Shown piece after piece: positions 1-13,950 of a stretch of DNA of 64,000 nt. Under the pieces are notes generated by a model, which saw only the letters and a list, made by a program, of their open reading frames with translations, was not told the DNA's origin and ran no database searches. The stretch spans positions 558,001 to 622,000 of the forward strand of contig NC_014313.1 in assembly GCF_000143145.1 (NCBI RefSeq). The letters run 5' to 3'. Source of the DNA: Hyphomicrobium denitrificans ATCC 51888 (lineage in GTDB: Bacteria; Pseudomonadota; Alphaproteobacteria; Rhizobiales; Hyphomicrobiaceae). How positions within the stretch are numbered: position 1 is the first letter of the stretch; the number at the start of each line of letters is the position of its first letter. Both the position numbers and the translations under genes were made by a program.

Positions 1-850
1 GAAAAGTCTGATGGGTTTGCTTGCGCCTGTCGTGTTGAGCGTGCTCGGTCAAGAGCAACGCGCGAGAGGGCTCGATGCCGATGGTCTCGCCGACCTCGTC
101 GAGTCTCAAAAGGACAGCATTGCGCGGGCTATCCCTTCAGGCTTTTCGAAATATCTCCAAGGTACGGGTATTCTCGACGGCGTGATGGGTGATGAGCGCG
201 CCGCCACAGCGGCGGACCCCGCCTCGCGGCCGCAATACACGACGCCGACGGAGAGATACAGCGATCAGTCGCGCGAAGCGTCGTCGCCGTGGCGCTGGGC
301 ACTTCCGGCGCTTGCAGTGCTGGCATTGCTCGGCATCGCCTGGAGCCTGCGGACAGGCTCGGGTCCGGACGTGACTGCAGTCGCGCCGCCGCCGGCGACG
401 GAAACTCCCGCACGGACAGAGGCCAATTCGAACTCGCCGTCGAACACCGGGACGAGCACGGGTGCTGCGGGCACGGACATCATGCCGACGCCATTCCAGG
501 CGCTCGACAGTATTCGCGGAGTCAAGGTCGGAGATACGGACTTCGGTGCGCAGATCGCAAACGCAGTCGACGGTATGCGTTCGTCGCTTTCGAGCATCAA
601 AGACGAGGCGTCGGCGCAAGCAGTTGCTCAGCCTCTTGCAAAATCGGCCGATGAATTTTCACGACTGAAAAAGATGCTCGATCAGCTTTCGCCAGACGTT
701 CGTAAAACGGTCGTCAATGCGATCGCCGCGACGCGGCCGATGCTCGATCAGATGTTCGATAAGGCGCTCGCGATCCCGGGCGTCAGCGCGCTCATCAAGC
801 CGACCGTCGACAGCGTACGAGCCGAATTCGATACGTTGTCCGCGGCTTGA
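1..850 (+). CDS. DUF937 (YidB-like) protein, 5' end outside window
   Basis: The reading frame is open from the first bases of the window, so the N-terminus is missing; 282 residues are visible. The opening residues (KSLMGLLAPVVLSVLG) look like the end of a DUF937 domain, followed by a single hydrophobic membrane segment at about residues 97-115 and an Ala/Thr/Pro/Gly-rich low-complexity linker. A helical C-terminal domain of about 110 residues has no motif I recognise. The likely role is an envelope or membrane-anchored protein of unknown function. It converges on gdhA across a strong hairpin. The family call is moderate and the function is unknown. Confidence 0.6.
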   Translation, partial: KSLMGLLAPVVLSVLGQEQRARGLDADGLADLVESQKDSIARAIPSGFSKYLQGTGILDGVMGDERAATAADPASRPQYTTPTERYSDQSREASSPWRWALPALAVLALLGIAWSLRTGSGPDVTAVAPPPATETPARTEANSNSPSNTGTSTGAAGTDIMPTPFQALDSIRGVKVGDTDFGAQIANAVDGMRSSLSSIKDEASAQAVAQPLAKSADEFSRLKKMLDQLSPDVRKTVVNAIAATRPMLDQMFDKALAIPGVSALIKPTVDSVRAEFDTLSAA

Positions 851-862
851 TTGCACAAAGAA

Positions 863-904
863 ATCGGCCGGGCGCTGCCGCGTTTTTGGCAGTGCCCGGC
901 CGAT
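863..904. terminator. Bidirectional terminator hairpin
   Basis: A 17-base stem (863-879 with 888-904) contains one G:T mismatch and encloses a T-rich loop on the plus strand. It lies between the converging DUF937 gene and gdhA and probably terminates both. Confidence 0.7.
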
Positions 905-917
905 CGATAGATGGGCC

Positions 918-2843
<1,926 letters not shown>

Positions 2844-4118
2844 ATGCGGTCTCCTACCACGGTCACATCAGCGCTATCGCTGACCTTGCCTCGAACGGTC
2901 ATCGACGCCGAAAAAGTTCTCAAAGTCGGCATGCTCGCGCCGTTGTCCGGAAAAATGAAATCCTGGGCCGAGCCCGGTTTCATGGGCTGCCTGATCTGGA
3001 AAGACTGGGTGAACGGAAAGGGCGGAATCCGGATCGGCGACCGCCGTTATCAGGTCGACGTCATTCCGTACGATACGCAGTTCAGGCCTGAAAAAGCATT
3101 GGCGGGTGCACGCAAACTGCTCATGGATCATGGTGTGCAGTTGGTGATGATGCTCGGCGGCAACGACTTTTCCCGGCCGTTGCGCGACTTCGTCAATCAA
3201 CGCAAGGCGCTGGTGACGACGCTGCTGCCGAGCGATCTATCGCCCAATGCGCGCACGTTGATCGCGCCGTGCGAAGTCCATCCGATCTACAACGTGACCG
3301 GCGTCGATTGGCTCGTGCGGGACGATCCGAGCCTGAAGACGGTGGCGATGTGCACGCAGAACGACGAGCACGGGTTGCCGTCGATTGCGACGTACCGCGC
3401 AGCTTTCGAGGCGGCGGGCCTGACGCTGGTCGACGAACATCTGTTTCCCAATCAGACGAGCGACTTTTCCGAGATCATCGGCCGGTTGCTGGAAAAGAAA
3501 CCGGACGTGCTGTGCTGGGATACGGCGTACGAGCCGTTCGTGCATGCCATGACCATCGAGGCTTACAAGCGCGGGTTCAAGGGCCGGATCATCTCGTGCA
3601 CGTGCGATAACTATCTGGAGCTGGTTGAGAAGACGAGCCCGGAATTCATGGAGAATTTCGTCTTCCAGTTTCCGGATTTCGACGACCCGCTGCTCAACCA
3701 TCCGGATATTAATTTCGGCGATCCTGCAGGCTTTTTCGGCGAGTTCTGCCGGCGTTATCCGGGCGAGTGGAGCGCCGTGTCGTGGGAGTATGCGGCAATC
3801 CTTCAGATGTGGAAGGTCGCCGTCGAACGCGCGCGCACGATCGAGCCTTTGACGGTGCTCGCGATGATGAAAGTCGGCGGGAAGGGGAAGCACGTTTTCG
3901 GCGAAGCCACGTGGTGGGGGCATGAGCTGTTCGGCATCGATAACGCGCTTGTCGGAGACTGGCCGGTCGTCGCCATCCGCAACGGCAAGGCGCGTATCGT
4001 CGAGTTTGGCTCGCCTCTCAAGTGGTGGAGTTCGTACGGCTATCTGCTGATCAAGCACATGCGTGCTCTCAATCTGATGTGGGATCAGCGAGAAGAAAAG
4101 CTGGCGTTGAGCCGCTAA
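2844..4118 (+). CDS. Orphan amino-acid/amide ABC-type substrate-binding protein (Peripla_BP_6 family)
   Basis: The 424 residues have the two-lobe fold pattern of Leu/Ile/Val, urea and short-chain-amide binding proteins. The start of the fold is visible (KVGMLAPLSGKMKSWAEPG) followed by WVNGKGGIRIGDRRYQVD, as in amide/urea-binding proteins. The N-terminus before it (about 27 residues) is only weakly hydrophobic and lacks a clear lipobox or Ala-x-Ala cleavage site. No permease or ATPase genes are adjacent. The start is ATG with GAAGG upstream. It lies between gdhA and the trimethylamine locus, so it may bind an amine or amide, either for transport with distant partners or as a sensor. The ligand cannot be told from the sequence. 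Confidence 0.7.
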   Translation: MRSPTTVTSALSLTLPRTVIDAEKVLKVGMLAPLSGKMKSWAEPGFMGCLIWKDWVNGKGGIRIGDRRYQVDVIPYDTQFRPEKALAGARKLLMDHGVQLVMMLGGNDFSRPLRDFVNQRKALVTTLLPSDLSPNARTLIAPCEVHPIYNVTGVDWLVRDDPSLKTVAMCTQNDEHGLPSIATYRAAFEAAGLTLVDEHLFPNQTSDFSEIIGRLLEKKPDVLCWDTAYEPFVHAMTIEAYKRGFKGRIISCTCDNYLELVEKTSPEFMENFVFQFPDFDDPLLNHPDINFGDPAGFFGEFCRRYPGEWSAVSWEYAAILQMWKVAVERARTIEPLTVLAMMKVGGKGKHVFGEATWWGHELFGIDNALVGDWPVVAIRNGKARIVEFGSPLKWWSSYGYLLIKHMRALNLMWDQREEKLALSR

Positions 4119-4144
4119 CGCTTTTTCGAGTTCGAAGCGCGGAC

Positions 4145-4166
4145 GCACACGCATTTCTGTGTGTGC
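4145..4166. terminator. Hairpin between converging genes
   Basis: GCACAC pairs with GTGTGC around a short loop between the converging binding-protein and GntR genes. It is a modest stem and probably acts as a bidirectional terminator. Confidence 0.4.
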
Positions 4167-4174
4167 TTCGAGGA

Positions 4175-4951
4175 TCAGCGTGCGTTCAAGAGGTCGTCCT
4201 GCGCGCCTGCAATGACGAGCTTCATGAACTCGACCGCGCTTTCGATGTCGTGATTCTCCAATGCCATATAGAGCGATTTCAAACGGTTCTGCGTGTCGCT
4301 GATCCGTTCGGGCGTCAAGGACTTCACGCGCGTCGCGCACCAGTGCGGCTGCCGGCGAACTTCCGTTACGATCCGGTAGACGGTGATCAGCAGCCGGTTA
4401 TGCGTTCCCTCGGCAATCGTCATCAGAAACTTCTTTTCGAGGTGTGCGAAGAGTTCTGCGTCGGTGACGATTTTTTCGATTTCGTCGAACACGCTCCGCA
4501 AATTCGCGAGGTCGCGTACCGACATGTAGAGCGCCGCGATCCTGACCATCTCGGGTTCGATGATCGAGCAGAGAATGTTCATTTCGAGCGGTGACGCGGT
4601 TTCGGCGATCGCCCGGATGTCCATCAGGTGGCTCTCTCCGGTCTTCGCATTTGCAACGGAGAAGCCGTTCTTCGGCGGGACGTAATTCACGAACGTGCCG
4701 CTGTTCGGCTGGCGCTTTACGACGGCATAGGTTTCGAGAAAGTCGATGACTTGCCGGATCGCCGCGCGGCTGAGCGAGAATTCCTTGGCGAGATCACGTT
4801 CGGAAGCGAGCCGGGTTCCGTACGAATACTGGCCGGACGCGATCTGATGAAACAGCGTGTCGGCTGCAGCTTTCACGCGTTCCTTGATGAGCGGATGATT
4901 GTCCCTGCTCAGTTCCCAAGGCGGTAGGGCTTCGCTCACTCGGTCGTCCAT
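4175..4951 (-). CDS. FadR-subfamily GntR transcriptional regulator
   Basis: 258 residues. The N-terminal winged helix-turn-helix at about residues 25-90 carries the GntR signature (RLASERDLAKEFSLSRAAIR, then GTFVNYV). The remaining ~150 residues form an all-helical FadR-C (FCD) ligand domain with helix segments such as LEMNILCSIIEPEM and a metal-binding-type HNRLL region. It is divergent from the trimethylamine dehydrogenase gene across a 499-base region with TGGTC/GACCA palindromes, the type of site this family binds. It is likely the local regulator of the amine operon, perhaps relieved by the amine or a product; that link is inferred from position. Confidence 0.85.
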   Translation of the reverse strand: MDDRVSEALPPWELSRDNHPLIKERVKAAADTLFHQIASGQYSYGTRLASERDLAKEFSLSRAAIRQVIDFLETYAVVKRQPNSGTFVNYVPPKNGFSVANAKTGESHLMDIRAIAETASPLEMNILCSIIEPEMVRIAALYMSVRDLANLRSVFDEIEKIVTDAELFAHLEKKFLMTIAEGTHNRLLITVYRIVTEVRRQPHWCATRVKSLTPERISDTQNRLKSLYMALENHDIESAVEFMKLVIAGAQDDLLNAR

Positions 4952-7640
<2,689 letters not shown>

Positions 7641-7652
7641 GCGCCTATCCTT

Positions 7653-7680
7653 GCCGAGCCGGCTCCAGTGCCGGCTCGGC
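7653..7680 (+). terminator. Strong hairpin after tmd
   Basis: A perfect 10-bp stem GCCGAGCCGG/CCGGCTCGGC with an 8-base loop, followed by ATTTCC, lies 13 bases after the tmd stop codon. The T-run is short, so it may be a partial terminator or an mRNA-stabilising element that lowers expression of the ETF genes relative to tmd. Confidence 0.55.
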
Positions 7681-7772
7681 ATTTCCATGCGACGGCATCG
7701 CTGTCGCCACGCATTCATTTACATTGATGCATCCGCCACGGCCCACTGCCGTGGATCGATAGGAACAAATCG

Positions 7773-10700
7773 GTGGAATCGCGCGAGCTATTTTGGGGCA
7801 TCAACACGCAGCAGCTGATCATGTTCTACATGCTCGGCACGCTGTCGATGGCGGTGTTCCTGTACGGGGCGTATGCGCATATCGCGAAGTACGCGCGTGG
7901 CAAGTCGCTGGTCGAGCCGCTTGAGCTTTACGACCGCGTCGTCCGTGGGCTGAAGGACATCTTCTCGCATCGCACGCTCAGGCGGCGCGATCGCTGGGCG
8001 GGCCTCGCGCACAAAGGCATCTTCTACGGCTATCTGTTCGGCGCCATCGCCACGACGCTCTATTTCATCGAGGTCGATCTTCTGAAGCCGCTGACGGGCA
8101 TCACGTTCGTCAAGGGCAAGTTCTATCTGATCATGAGCCTGCTGCTCGATCTCGGACATCTGTGCCTGATGATCGGCCTCATCTACATGATCGTGCGCCG
8201 GGCGCTGATCAAGCCGAAGAAGCTCGACTACGTGCGCAACTATCGCGGCGAGACGGAACTGCGCTCCGTCGCCGAAGGCTGGCGCATCGAGGACTGGGTC
8301 TTCGTCGTTTCGCTGCTGCTCATCGAATGCTCGGGCTTCCTGCAGGAAGCCTGCGGCCTCATCATCGACAAGCCGGCATGGGCGGCGTGGTCGCCGGTGG
8401 GCCTCGCGCTATCGAAGGTGCTGACCGGCGCCGGCATGACGGAAGCCACCGCGATCTCCATCCGGCAGGCGAACTGGTGGATGCACGGCATCCTGGCGCT
8501 GACGTTCACGGCCGCGATCCCGTGGTACAAGGCGAAGCACATCATCTCCGCCGTCGGATCGCTGATCTTCCGCAACAAGCAGCCGCTGGCGCTGTTGCCG
8601 GGCGAGCCCAAGGACGCCGAGAAGGCGGGCATTTCCGCGATCGAGGACTTCACCTGGAAGGACATGCTGCATCTCGACGCCTGCACCAAGTGCGGCCGTT
8701 GCCATGAAGCCTGTCCGGCGCGGACGGCCGGATATCCGCTCAGCCCGCGCGACTTCATTCTCGATCTGCGCGCCTACAACGACGAGGCCAAGGGCTGCTC
8801 GTCACCGGCGCTCGATCTCGTCGGCGGCGTCATCGCGCCCGAGACGCTGTGGGCCTGCCGCACCTGCGGCGCCTGCCAGGAGATCTGCCCGGTCGGCATC
8901 GAACACCCGTCCCTCATCGTGCGCATGCGCCGGCATCTCGTCGAGCAGGGCACGATGGACCCCTTGCTGCGCAACACGATCGTGCAGATCGGCGACACCG
9001 GCAACAGCTTCGGCGAGAACTCGCGCAAGCGCTCGCAATGGACGAAGGCGCTCGAGTTCCGCGTCAAGGACATCCGCGAGGATGCCGCTCCGACGCTGTG
9101 GTTCGTCGGCGACTTCGCCTCCTTCGATCCGCGCAACCAGAAGGTCAGCCAGACGGTGGCGCGGCTCCTCAAGGCCGCACGCGAAGACTTCGCGCTGCTG
9201 CACGAGGGCGAGAAGACGGCGGGCAACGACGTGCGCCGCGTCGGCGAAGAGGGCCTTTACGAGGAACTCGCGAGCCACAACATCGAGCAGATGCAGGGCG
9301 CCAAGCCGTTCCAGCGCATCATCACCACCGACCCGCACAGCTACAACACGATCAAGAACGAGTACCCGGCCTTCGGCGAGGTCGCGCCGATCGAGCACTA
9401 TTCGAGCGTGCTCGCCGACCTTCTGACCAGCGGCCGGCTCAAAGTCAAAAAGCCGCTCAACAAGCGCGTCACGTTCCATGACCCGTGCCATCTCGGGCGC
9501 CTGAACGGCGGCTACGACGCGCCGCGCAAGGTGCTGGAGCTGATCGGCTGCGAGCTGATCGAGATGCCGCGCAATCGCGACAACTCGTTCTGCTGCGGCG
9601 CCGGCGGCGGACGCATCTGGATCCCCGATACGCAGGGCACGCAGAAGCCCTCCGAGAACCGCGTGCATGAAGCGGCGGCGCTCAACATCGATATCTTCGT
9701 CACTTGCTGTCCAAAGGACCTGACCATGTTTGAGGATGCTCGAAAGACCGGCGGGCACGAGAAGGATTTCGTCGTCCAGGATCTGGCCGAGCTGGTCGCG
9801 GAAGCCATCGAGCTGAAGTCGCTTAACCTCAAGGATCTGCCGCCGCTCGCCGACCGTCTCGTCGCCGCGATCGCAACGCACATCTCGGATGCGGTGGCGA
9901 CGAAGCTCGACGCCGTGATCTCGGCGCGGCTCGCGAGCCTGCCGGTGGCGGCCGCCCCCGTGGCGCTCGCTGCGGCGCCGGCTGCAACTGCGGCAGCCGT
10001 TGCGGACCAGGCTCCGGCGGCGACACCCACGCAAGCGCCCGCCGAAGCCGCGCCTGCACCCGAAGCGAAGGCTCCGGATGCTGCTCCTGCGGCTGCCCCC
10101 GCAGCACCGGCCGTCGAACAGAAGCTGACGCCGGTTTCGTGGGATGGACTGAAGCCCGTCACGCCGGCGACGTTCGCCGACTATCAGGCGCCGCCGAAGA
10201 CCGGCCTGCGCATTCTCGTCACCATCAAGAACGTCGCCAAGCTCGGTGACGAATACGGCTTCACCGCCGACGGCCGCGACGTGCGCCGCGAGTTCATGGA
10301 GTTCTCCTTGAACGAGTGGGACGACGCGGCGCTCGAGGAAGCGCTCCGCTGCGTTGAGAAGCAGGGCGGCGGCGAAGTCGTGGCCGTCACGGTCGGCGAC
10401 GGTGATGCCGATGCGTCGCTGCTCAAGGCGCTGGCCAAAGGCGCGCACCGGGCGGTGCGGATCTGGGACGACTCGCTCGCCAACGCCGATCCGATCACCA
10501 TCGCGCGCGCCATCGCCGGCGTCGCGAAGGCGGAAGATCCCGATCTCGTGTTCTCCGGCGTGCAGTCGGGCGACCAGGCGCATGGCGCCACCGGCACCGC
10601 GCTCGCACGCATCCTCGACCTGCCGCACGCCGCCGTCGTCGTCGGCTTCGAGTGGGACGGCAAGGGACCGCTGAAGCTCGCGCGCGAACTCGAAGGCGGC

Positions 10701-10970
10701 CTCCGGCACAACTTCGATCTCAAGGCGCCGGCCGTCGTCGCCATCCAGACCGGCATCAACACGCCGCGCTTCGCGACCATGAAGATGGTCAAGCAGGCGA
10801 AGCAGAAGCCGCTCGTCGTCGTCAGCGGCGCGGGCGTCGTCGACGGCAGCGGCGGCTACGTCGTCAAGCGCATGTACATCCCCGAGCAGTCGAAAGCCGA
10901 GATGCTGACCGGCACGCCGGCGGAGATCGCGAAGTTCATCGCCAACCTCATTCGTGAAAAGAAGGGCTGA
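7773..10970 (+). CDS. Membrane Fe-S/CCG oxidoreductase (DgcB-like) fused to ETF beta subunit
   Basis: A 1065-residue fusion. Residues 1-270 hold several membrane helices, as in the membrane part of DgcB/HdrE-like proteins. Two 4Fe-4S motifs follow: CTKCGRCHEACPA near 304 and CRTCGACQEICPVG near 362. A cysteine-rich CCG-type domain comes next (DPCH near 571, FCCGAGGG near 605, CCPKD near 645). An Ala/Pro-rich linker spans about 720-785, and a complete ETF beta domain runs from about 809 to the end. The likely role is to take electrons from trimethylamine dehydrogenase through ETF into the quinone pool. The start is GTG at 7773 with AGGA upstream. DgcB and ETF beta are normally separate proteins. 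Confidence 0.85.
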   Translation: MESRELFWGINTQQLIMFYMLGTLSMAVFLYGAYAHIAKYARGKSLVEPLELYDRVVRGLKDIFSHRTLRRRDRWAGLAHKGIFYGYLFGAIATTLYFIEVDLLKPLTGITFVKGKFYLIMSLLLDLGHLCLMIGLIYMIVRRALIKPKKLDYVRNYRGETELRSVAEGWRIEDWVFVVSLLLIECSGFLQEACGLIIDKPAWAAWSPVGLALSKVLTGAGMTEATAISIRQANWWMHGILALTFTAAIPWYKAKHIISAVGSLIFRNKQPLALLPGEPKDAEKAGISAIEDFTWKDMLHLDACTKCGRCHEACPARTAGYPLSPRDFILDLRAYNDEAKGCSSPALDLVGGVIAPETLWACRTCGACQEICPVGIEHPSLIVRMRRHLVEQGTMDPLLRNTIVQIGDTGNSFGENSRKRSQWTKALEFRVKDIREDAAPTLWFVGDFASFDPRNQKVSQTVARLLKAAREDFALLHEGEKTAGNDVRRVGEEGLYEELASHNIEQMQGAKPFQRIITTDPHSYNTIKNEYPAFGEVAPIEHYSSVLADLLTSGRLKVKKPLNKRVTFHDPCHLGRLNGGYDAPRKVLELIGCELIEMPRNRDNSFCCGAGGGRIWIPDTQGTQKPSENRVHEAAALNIDIFVTCCPKDLTMFEDARKTGGHEKDFVVQDLAELVAEAIELKSLNLKDLPPLADRLVAAIATHISDAVATKLDAVISARLASLPVAAAPVALAAAPAATAAAVADQAPAATPTQAPAEAAPAPEAKAPDAAPAAAPAAPAVEQKLTPVSWDGLKPVTPATFADYQAPPKTGLRILVTIKNVAKLGDEYGFTADGRDVRREFMEFSLNEWDDAALEEALRCVEKQGGGEVVAVTVGDGDADASLLKALAKGAHRAVRIWDDSLANADPITIARAIAGVAKAEDPDLVFSGVQSGDQAHGATGTALARILDLPHAAVVVGFEWDGKGPLKLARELEGGLRHNFDLKAPAVVAIQTGINTPRFATMKMVKQAKQKPLVVVSGAGVVDGSGGYVVKRMYIPEQSKAEMLTGTPAEIAKFIANLIREKKG

Positions 10971-10972
10971 TC

Positions 10973-11938
10973 ATGGCCGGCATTCTCATCGTCGCCGAAC
11001 ATCTGAACGGCGTGGTTCGCGACATCACCCGGGAAGCGATCGGGGCGGCGCAGCAGGTGAAAGCGGGCCTCGGCGGTCCGGTCGTCGTCGCCGTCATCGG
11101 CAACGACATCGGCGCGATCGCCGACTCGCTCGACCTCGCGGGCGTCGACGAGATCGTGTCGGTCAAGGCGCCGGCCGATCACTTCGATCCGCACGTCTAT
11201 GAAGAGTGCGTTCTGGAACTCGGCAAGACGTATCAGCCCGAGCTGATCCTGCTCGGCCATACCGTCAACGGCATGGCGCTCGCCGGGGCCATCGCGGCGC
11301 GGCTCGGCGCGGGCTTTGCGAGCGACGTGCTGGCGCTCTCGGCCGATGCCACCGGCCTGACCGCGACGCGCGGCGCCTACGGCAACAAGGTCAACCTCGA
11401 GGTGGCGTTCCCGGAACGCAAGATCGTCGTGCTGGCACTCCGCGGCGCGACGTATCCGGTGCCCGACGCCAAAGGCAGCGCCAAGCGCACGGCGATCGAG
11501 CCTAATCTCATCCAGGCCTCCGAGAGCATGCAGCACACGGGCTATATCGAAGCGCCGCAGTCGAACATCGATATCGCGAAAGCCGAATACATTCTCTCCG
11601 TCGGCCGCGGCATCCAGGAAAAAGACAACCTGCCGCGCTTCGAAGGGCTCGCCGACCGGCTCGGCTTCACGTTCGGCTGCTCGCGCCCGATCGTCGATTC
11701 CGGATGGCTGCCGAAGCCGCACCAGGTCGGGCAATCCGGCAAGGTCGCGAGCGCCTGCAAAGTCTACGTCGCGCTCGGCATCTCGGGCGCCGTGCAGCAC
11801 CTCTACGGCATGAAGCACGTCGACACCATCATCGCCGTCAACACCGATCCAGAAGCGCCGATCTTCAACGTCGCAACGTACGGCGTCTGCATGGACATCT
11901 TCGAATTCGCAAAGGAGCTCGAAGCACAATTCAACTGA
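10973..11938 (+). CDS. etfA: Electron transfer flavoprotein alpha subunit
   Basis: 321 residues, the usual ETF alpha length. The N-terminal half begins GILIVAEHLNGVVRD. The C-terminal FAD-binding part shows SVGRGIQEKDNL, LGFTFGCSRPIVDSGWLP, a GQSGK segment (HQVGQSGKV) and GISGAVQHLYGMK, all hallmark ETF alpha sequences. It starts two bases after the fusion gene's stop codon, and its ribosome site lies inside that gene, so the two are probably translated in step, matching a heterodimer with the fused ETF beta domain. It should accept electrons from trimethylamine dehydrogenase. Confidence 0.95.
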   Translation: MAGILIVAEHLNGVVRDITREAIGAAQQVKAGLGGPVVVAVIGNDIGAIADSLDLAGVDEIVSVKAPADHFDPHVYEECVLELGKTYQPELILLGHTVNGMALAGAIAARLGAGFASDVLALSADATGLTATRGAYGNKVNLEVAFPERKIVVLALRGATYPVPDAKGSAKRTAIEPNLIQASESMQHTGYIEAPQSNIDIAKAEYILSVGRGIQEKDNLPRFEGLADRLGFTFGCSRPIVDSGWLPKPHQVGQSGKVASACKVYVALGISGAVQHLYGMKHVDTIIAVNTDPEAPIFNVATYGVCMDIFEFAKELEAQFN

Positions 11939-11997
11939 TCACGGCACGAAAAACTATCCAAAGCAGGAAAAAATGAAAGAAACCATGGGAGCGAAAA

Positions 11998-13773
11998 ATG
12001 GACCATACGGCGAGTCGGGCAATAGGTGAGCCCGCTTCTACAGAACTAGTAAGAGGTATCGATTGGCGGGGGGCGTTCTGGGTTGCGAGCGGCGTTCCTG
12101 CTCTGGTGTTGTTCTCGATCGGCGGGATCGCCGGAACGGTCGGCAAGGTCGCTTTCCTTGTCTGGACGGTTTCGATGATCATGGGATTCATCCAATCCTT
12201 CACATATGCTGAAATCGCCGGCCTTTTTCCCAACAAGTCGGGTGGTGCCTCGGTTTACGGCGCCGCTGCATGGCTCCGCTATGGAAAGTGGATTGCGCCG
12301 CTATCCGTGTGGTGCAACTGGTTCGCGTGGACGCCCGTGCTGTCGCTCGGTTCGTCGATCGCGGCCGCATACATTCTGAATGCTCTGGCGCCAATTCCGC
12401 CAGCTGATGCACCGCAAGTCGCGGCATGGATCAGTGCGCACGCCTCGAGCATCGCTCCGGACAGCCCGCGTGTCATCGAATGGCTCGCAGCCAACAGCGG
12501 AAAAACCGCTCAGGATGCGATCTCGGCACTGCTGAGCGCGGATGGCGTCGCGGCCTTCACGCCGGCAATTCGCGAGTGGAGCCTCGCATCCGGCGCGATC
12601 GGACCGGTGCATTTCTCGTTCAACTCCGCGTTCTTCATCGGCGCAGCGCTGATGCTGTTGACCTTTGCGATCCAGCACAGAGGCATCGTCGGTACGGCAA
12701 ACGTCCAGAAGTATATCGGCCTCGTCGTCATCATCCCGATGCTGATCGTCGGCCTCGTTCCGATCCTGACGGGCCAAATCGACTGGTCGAACTACTCTCC
12801 AATCCTGCCTTTGAAGGAAGCGTATGCTCCGGCTGCAGGCCAGTGGGATATTCCCGGCTGGACGCTGGTGCTCGGCGGTCTCTTCATCGCGGCTTGGTCG
12901 ACTTACGGGTTCGAGACGGCGGTGTGCTACACAGCTGAGTTCCGCAATCCGGGCAGCGACACGTTCAAAGCGATCTTCTTCTCGGGACTGCTTTGCCTCC
13001 TTCTCTTCATCCTCGTTCCATTCACGTTCCAGGGCGTTCTTGGCCTCGATGGAATGCTCGCTCCGTCGGTTGTCGATGGTTCGGGTGTTGCAGAAGCCAT
13101 GGGCAAGATGGTCGGCGGAAGCGGTTGGGTCTCCGGTCTCCTCGTGATGATGATGATCATGGCGCTGATGCTTTCGATCATGACCACGATGGCGGGTTCT
13201 TCGCGCACGCTCTACCAGGCGTCCGTCGATGGCTGGCTGCCGCGCTATCTCAGCCACACGAACCACCACGGTGCGCCGACCAGCGCCATGTGGACTGACC
13301 TTATCGCCAACCTCTGCCTGATGGCGATCGCCTGTGCCGATGCTGCAAGCTTCTTCTTCATTCTTGCGGTCTCGAACTGCGGTTACATCATCTTCAACTT
13401 CCTCAACCTGAACTCGGGCTGGATCCATCGTATCGACAACGCCGACCGCCCGCGTCCGTGGAAAGCGCCGACGATCCTCATCGCGCTTGGAGCCATCCTC
13501 GCATTCGTCAACGCAACGTTCATGGGCGCTGGCGCGAAGGTTTGGAATCCGAATGCTCTGTGGTCCGGCTTGTTCACCGCGTCGCTGATTCTGCCGGTGT
13601 TCTGGTTCCGTCACTACGTCCAGGACAAGGGCCGGTTCCCGGCGCACATGTATGAAGATCTCGGCGTTGCTCCTGGCGAGATGGCCAGCCGCAAAGCCGG
13701 AATTCTGCCGTACCTGACGCTACTCGCGGGCTTGGGCACGGTGCTGTTCGCCAACTGGTTCTTCCATATGTAG
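11998..13773 (+). CDS. APC-superfamily amino acid/amine permease
   Basis: 591 residues with about 12 hydrophobic segments and the APC N-terminal pattern (WVASGVPALVLFSIGGIAGTVGK; first helix with a small-residue break). A hydrophilic insert of about 85 residues lies between helices 3 and 5 (around residues 125-205) and is longer than in typical family members. A GGGAGCG ribosome site precedes the ATG, 59 bases after etfA. Its place in the trimethylamine operon suggests uptake or exchange of a methylated amine or of an amino-acid-like intermediate. The substrate cannot be read from the sequence. Confidence 0.8.
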   Translation: MDHTASRAIGEPASTELVRGIDWRGAFWVASGVPALVLFSIGGIAGTVGKVAFLVWTVSMIMGFIQSFTYAEIAGLFPNKSGGASVYGAAAWLRYGKWIAPLSVWCNWFAWTPVLSLGSSIAAAYILNALAPIPPADAPQVAAWISAHASSIAPDSPRVIEWLAANSGKTAQDAISALLSADGVAAFTPAIREWSLASGAIGPVHFSFNSAFFIGAALMLLTFAIQHRGIVGTANVQKYIGLVVIIPMLIVGLVPILTGQIDWSNYSPILPLKEAYAPAAGQWDIPGWTLVLGGLFIAAWSTYGFETAVCYTAEFRNPGSDTFKAIFFSGLLCLLLFILVPFTFQGVLGLDGMLAPSVVDGSGVAEAMGKMVGGSGWVSGLLVMMMIMALMLSIMTTMAGSSRTLYQASVDGWLPRYLSHTNHHGAPTSAMWTDLIANLCLMAIACADAASFFFILAVSNCGYIIFNFLNLNSGWIHRIDNADRPRPWKAPTILIALGAILAFVNATFMGAGAKVWNPNALWSGLFTASLILPVFWFRHYVQDKGRFPAHMYEDLGVAPGEMASRKAGILPYLTLLAGLGTVLFANWFFHM

Positions 13774-13786
13774 CGGCAGCGGGGTC

Positions 13787-13821
13787 GTCCGTCCGGATCT
13801 GGTTCCTCGGTCCGGACGGAC
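13787..13821 (+). terminator. Terminator-like hairpin after the permease
   Basis: A perfect 11-bp stem GTCCGTCCGGA/TCCGGACGGAC with a 13-base loop lies 13 bases after the permease stop codon. No long T-run follows. Confidence 0.55.
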
Positions 13822-13950
13822 AATACCCATCACCCAATCACGCCCACTCAGTATCTGCCTTAGCGAAATGCACTGACGCCAATTTGTGCGGGCTTGTTCT
13901 GAAAAGGCGCGTTCACAGACGAACAACAATCGGTAAGTCGGAGAAGTTCA

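Noticed and set aside
8802..10709. Long minus-strand frame inside the Fe-S/ETF fusion gene
   Set aside because: Antisense to a clearly assigned gene; the translation has no domain features.
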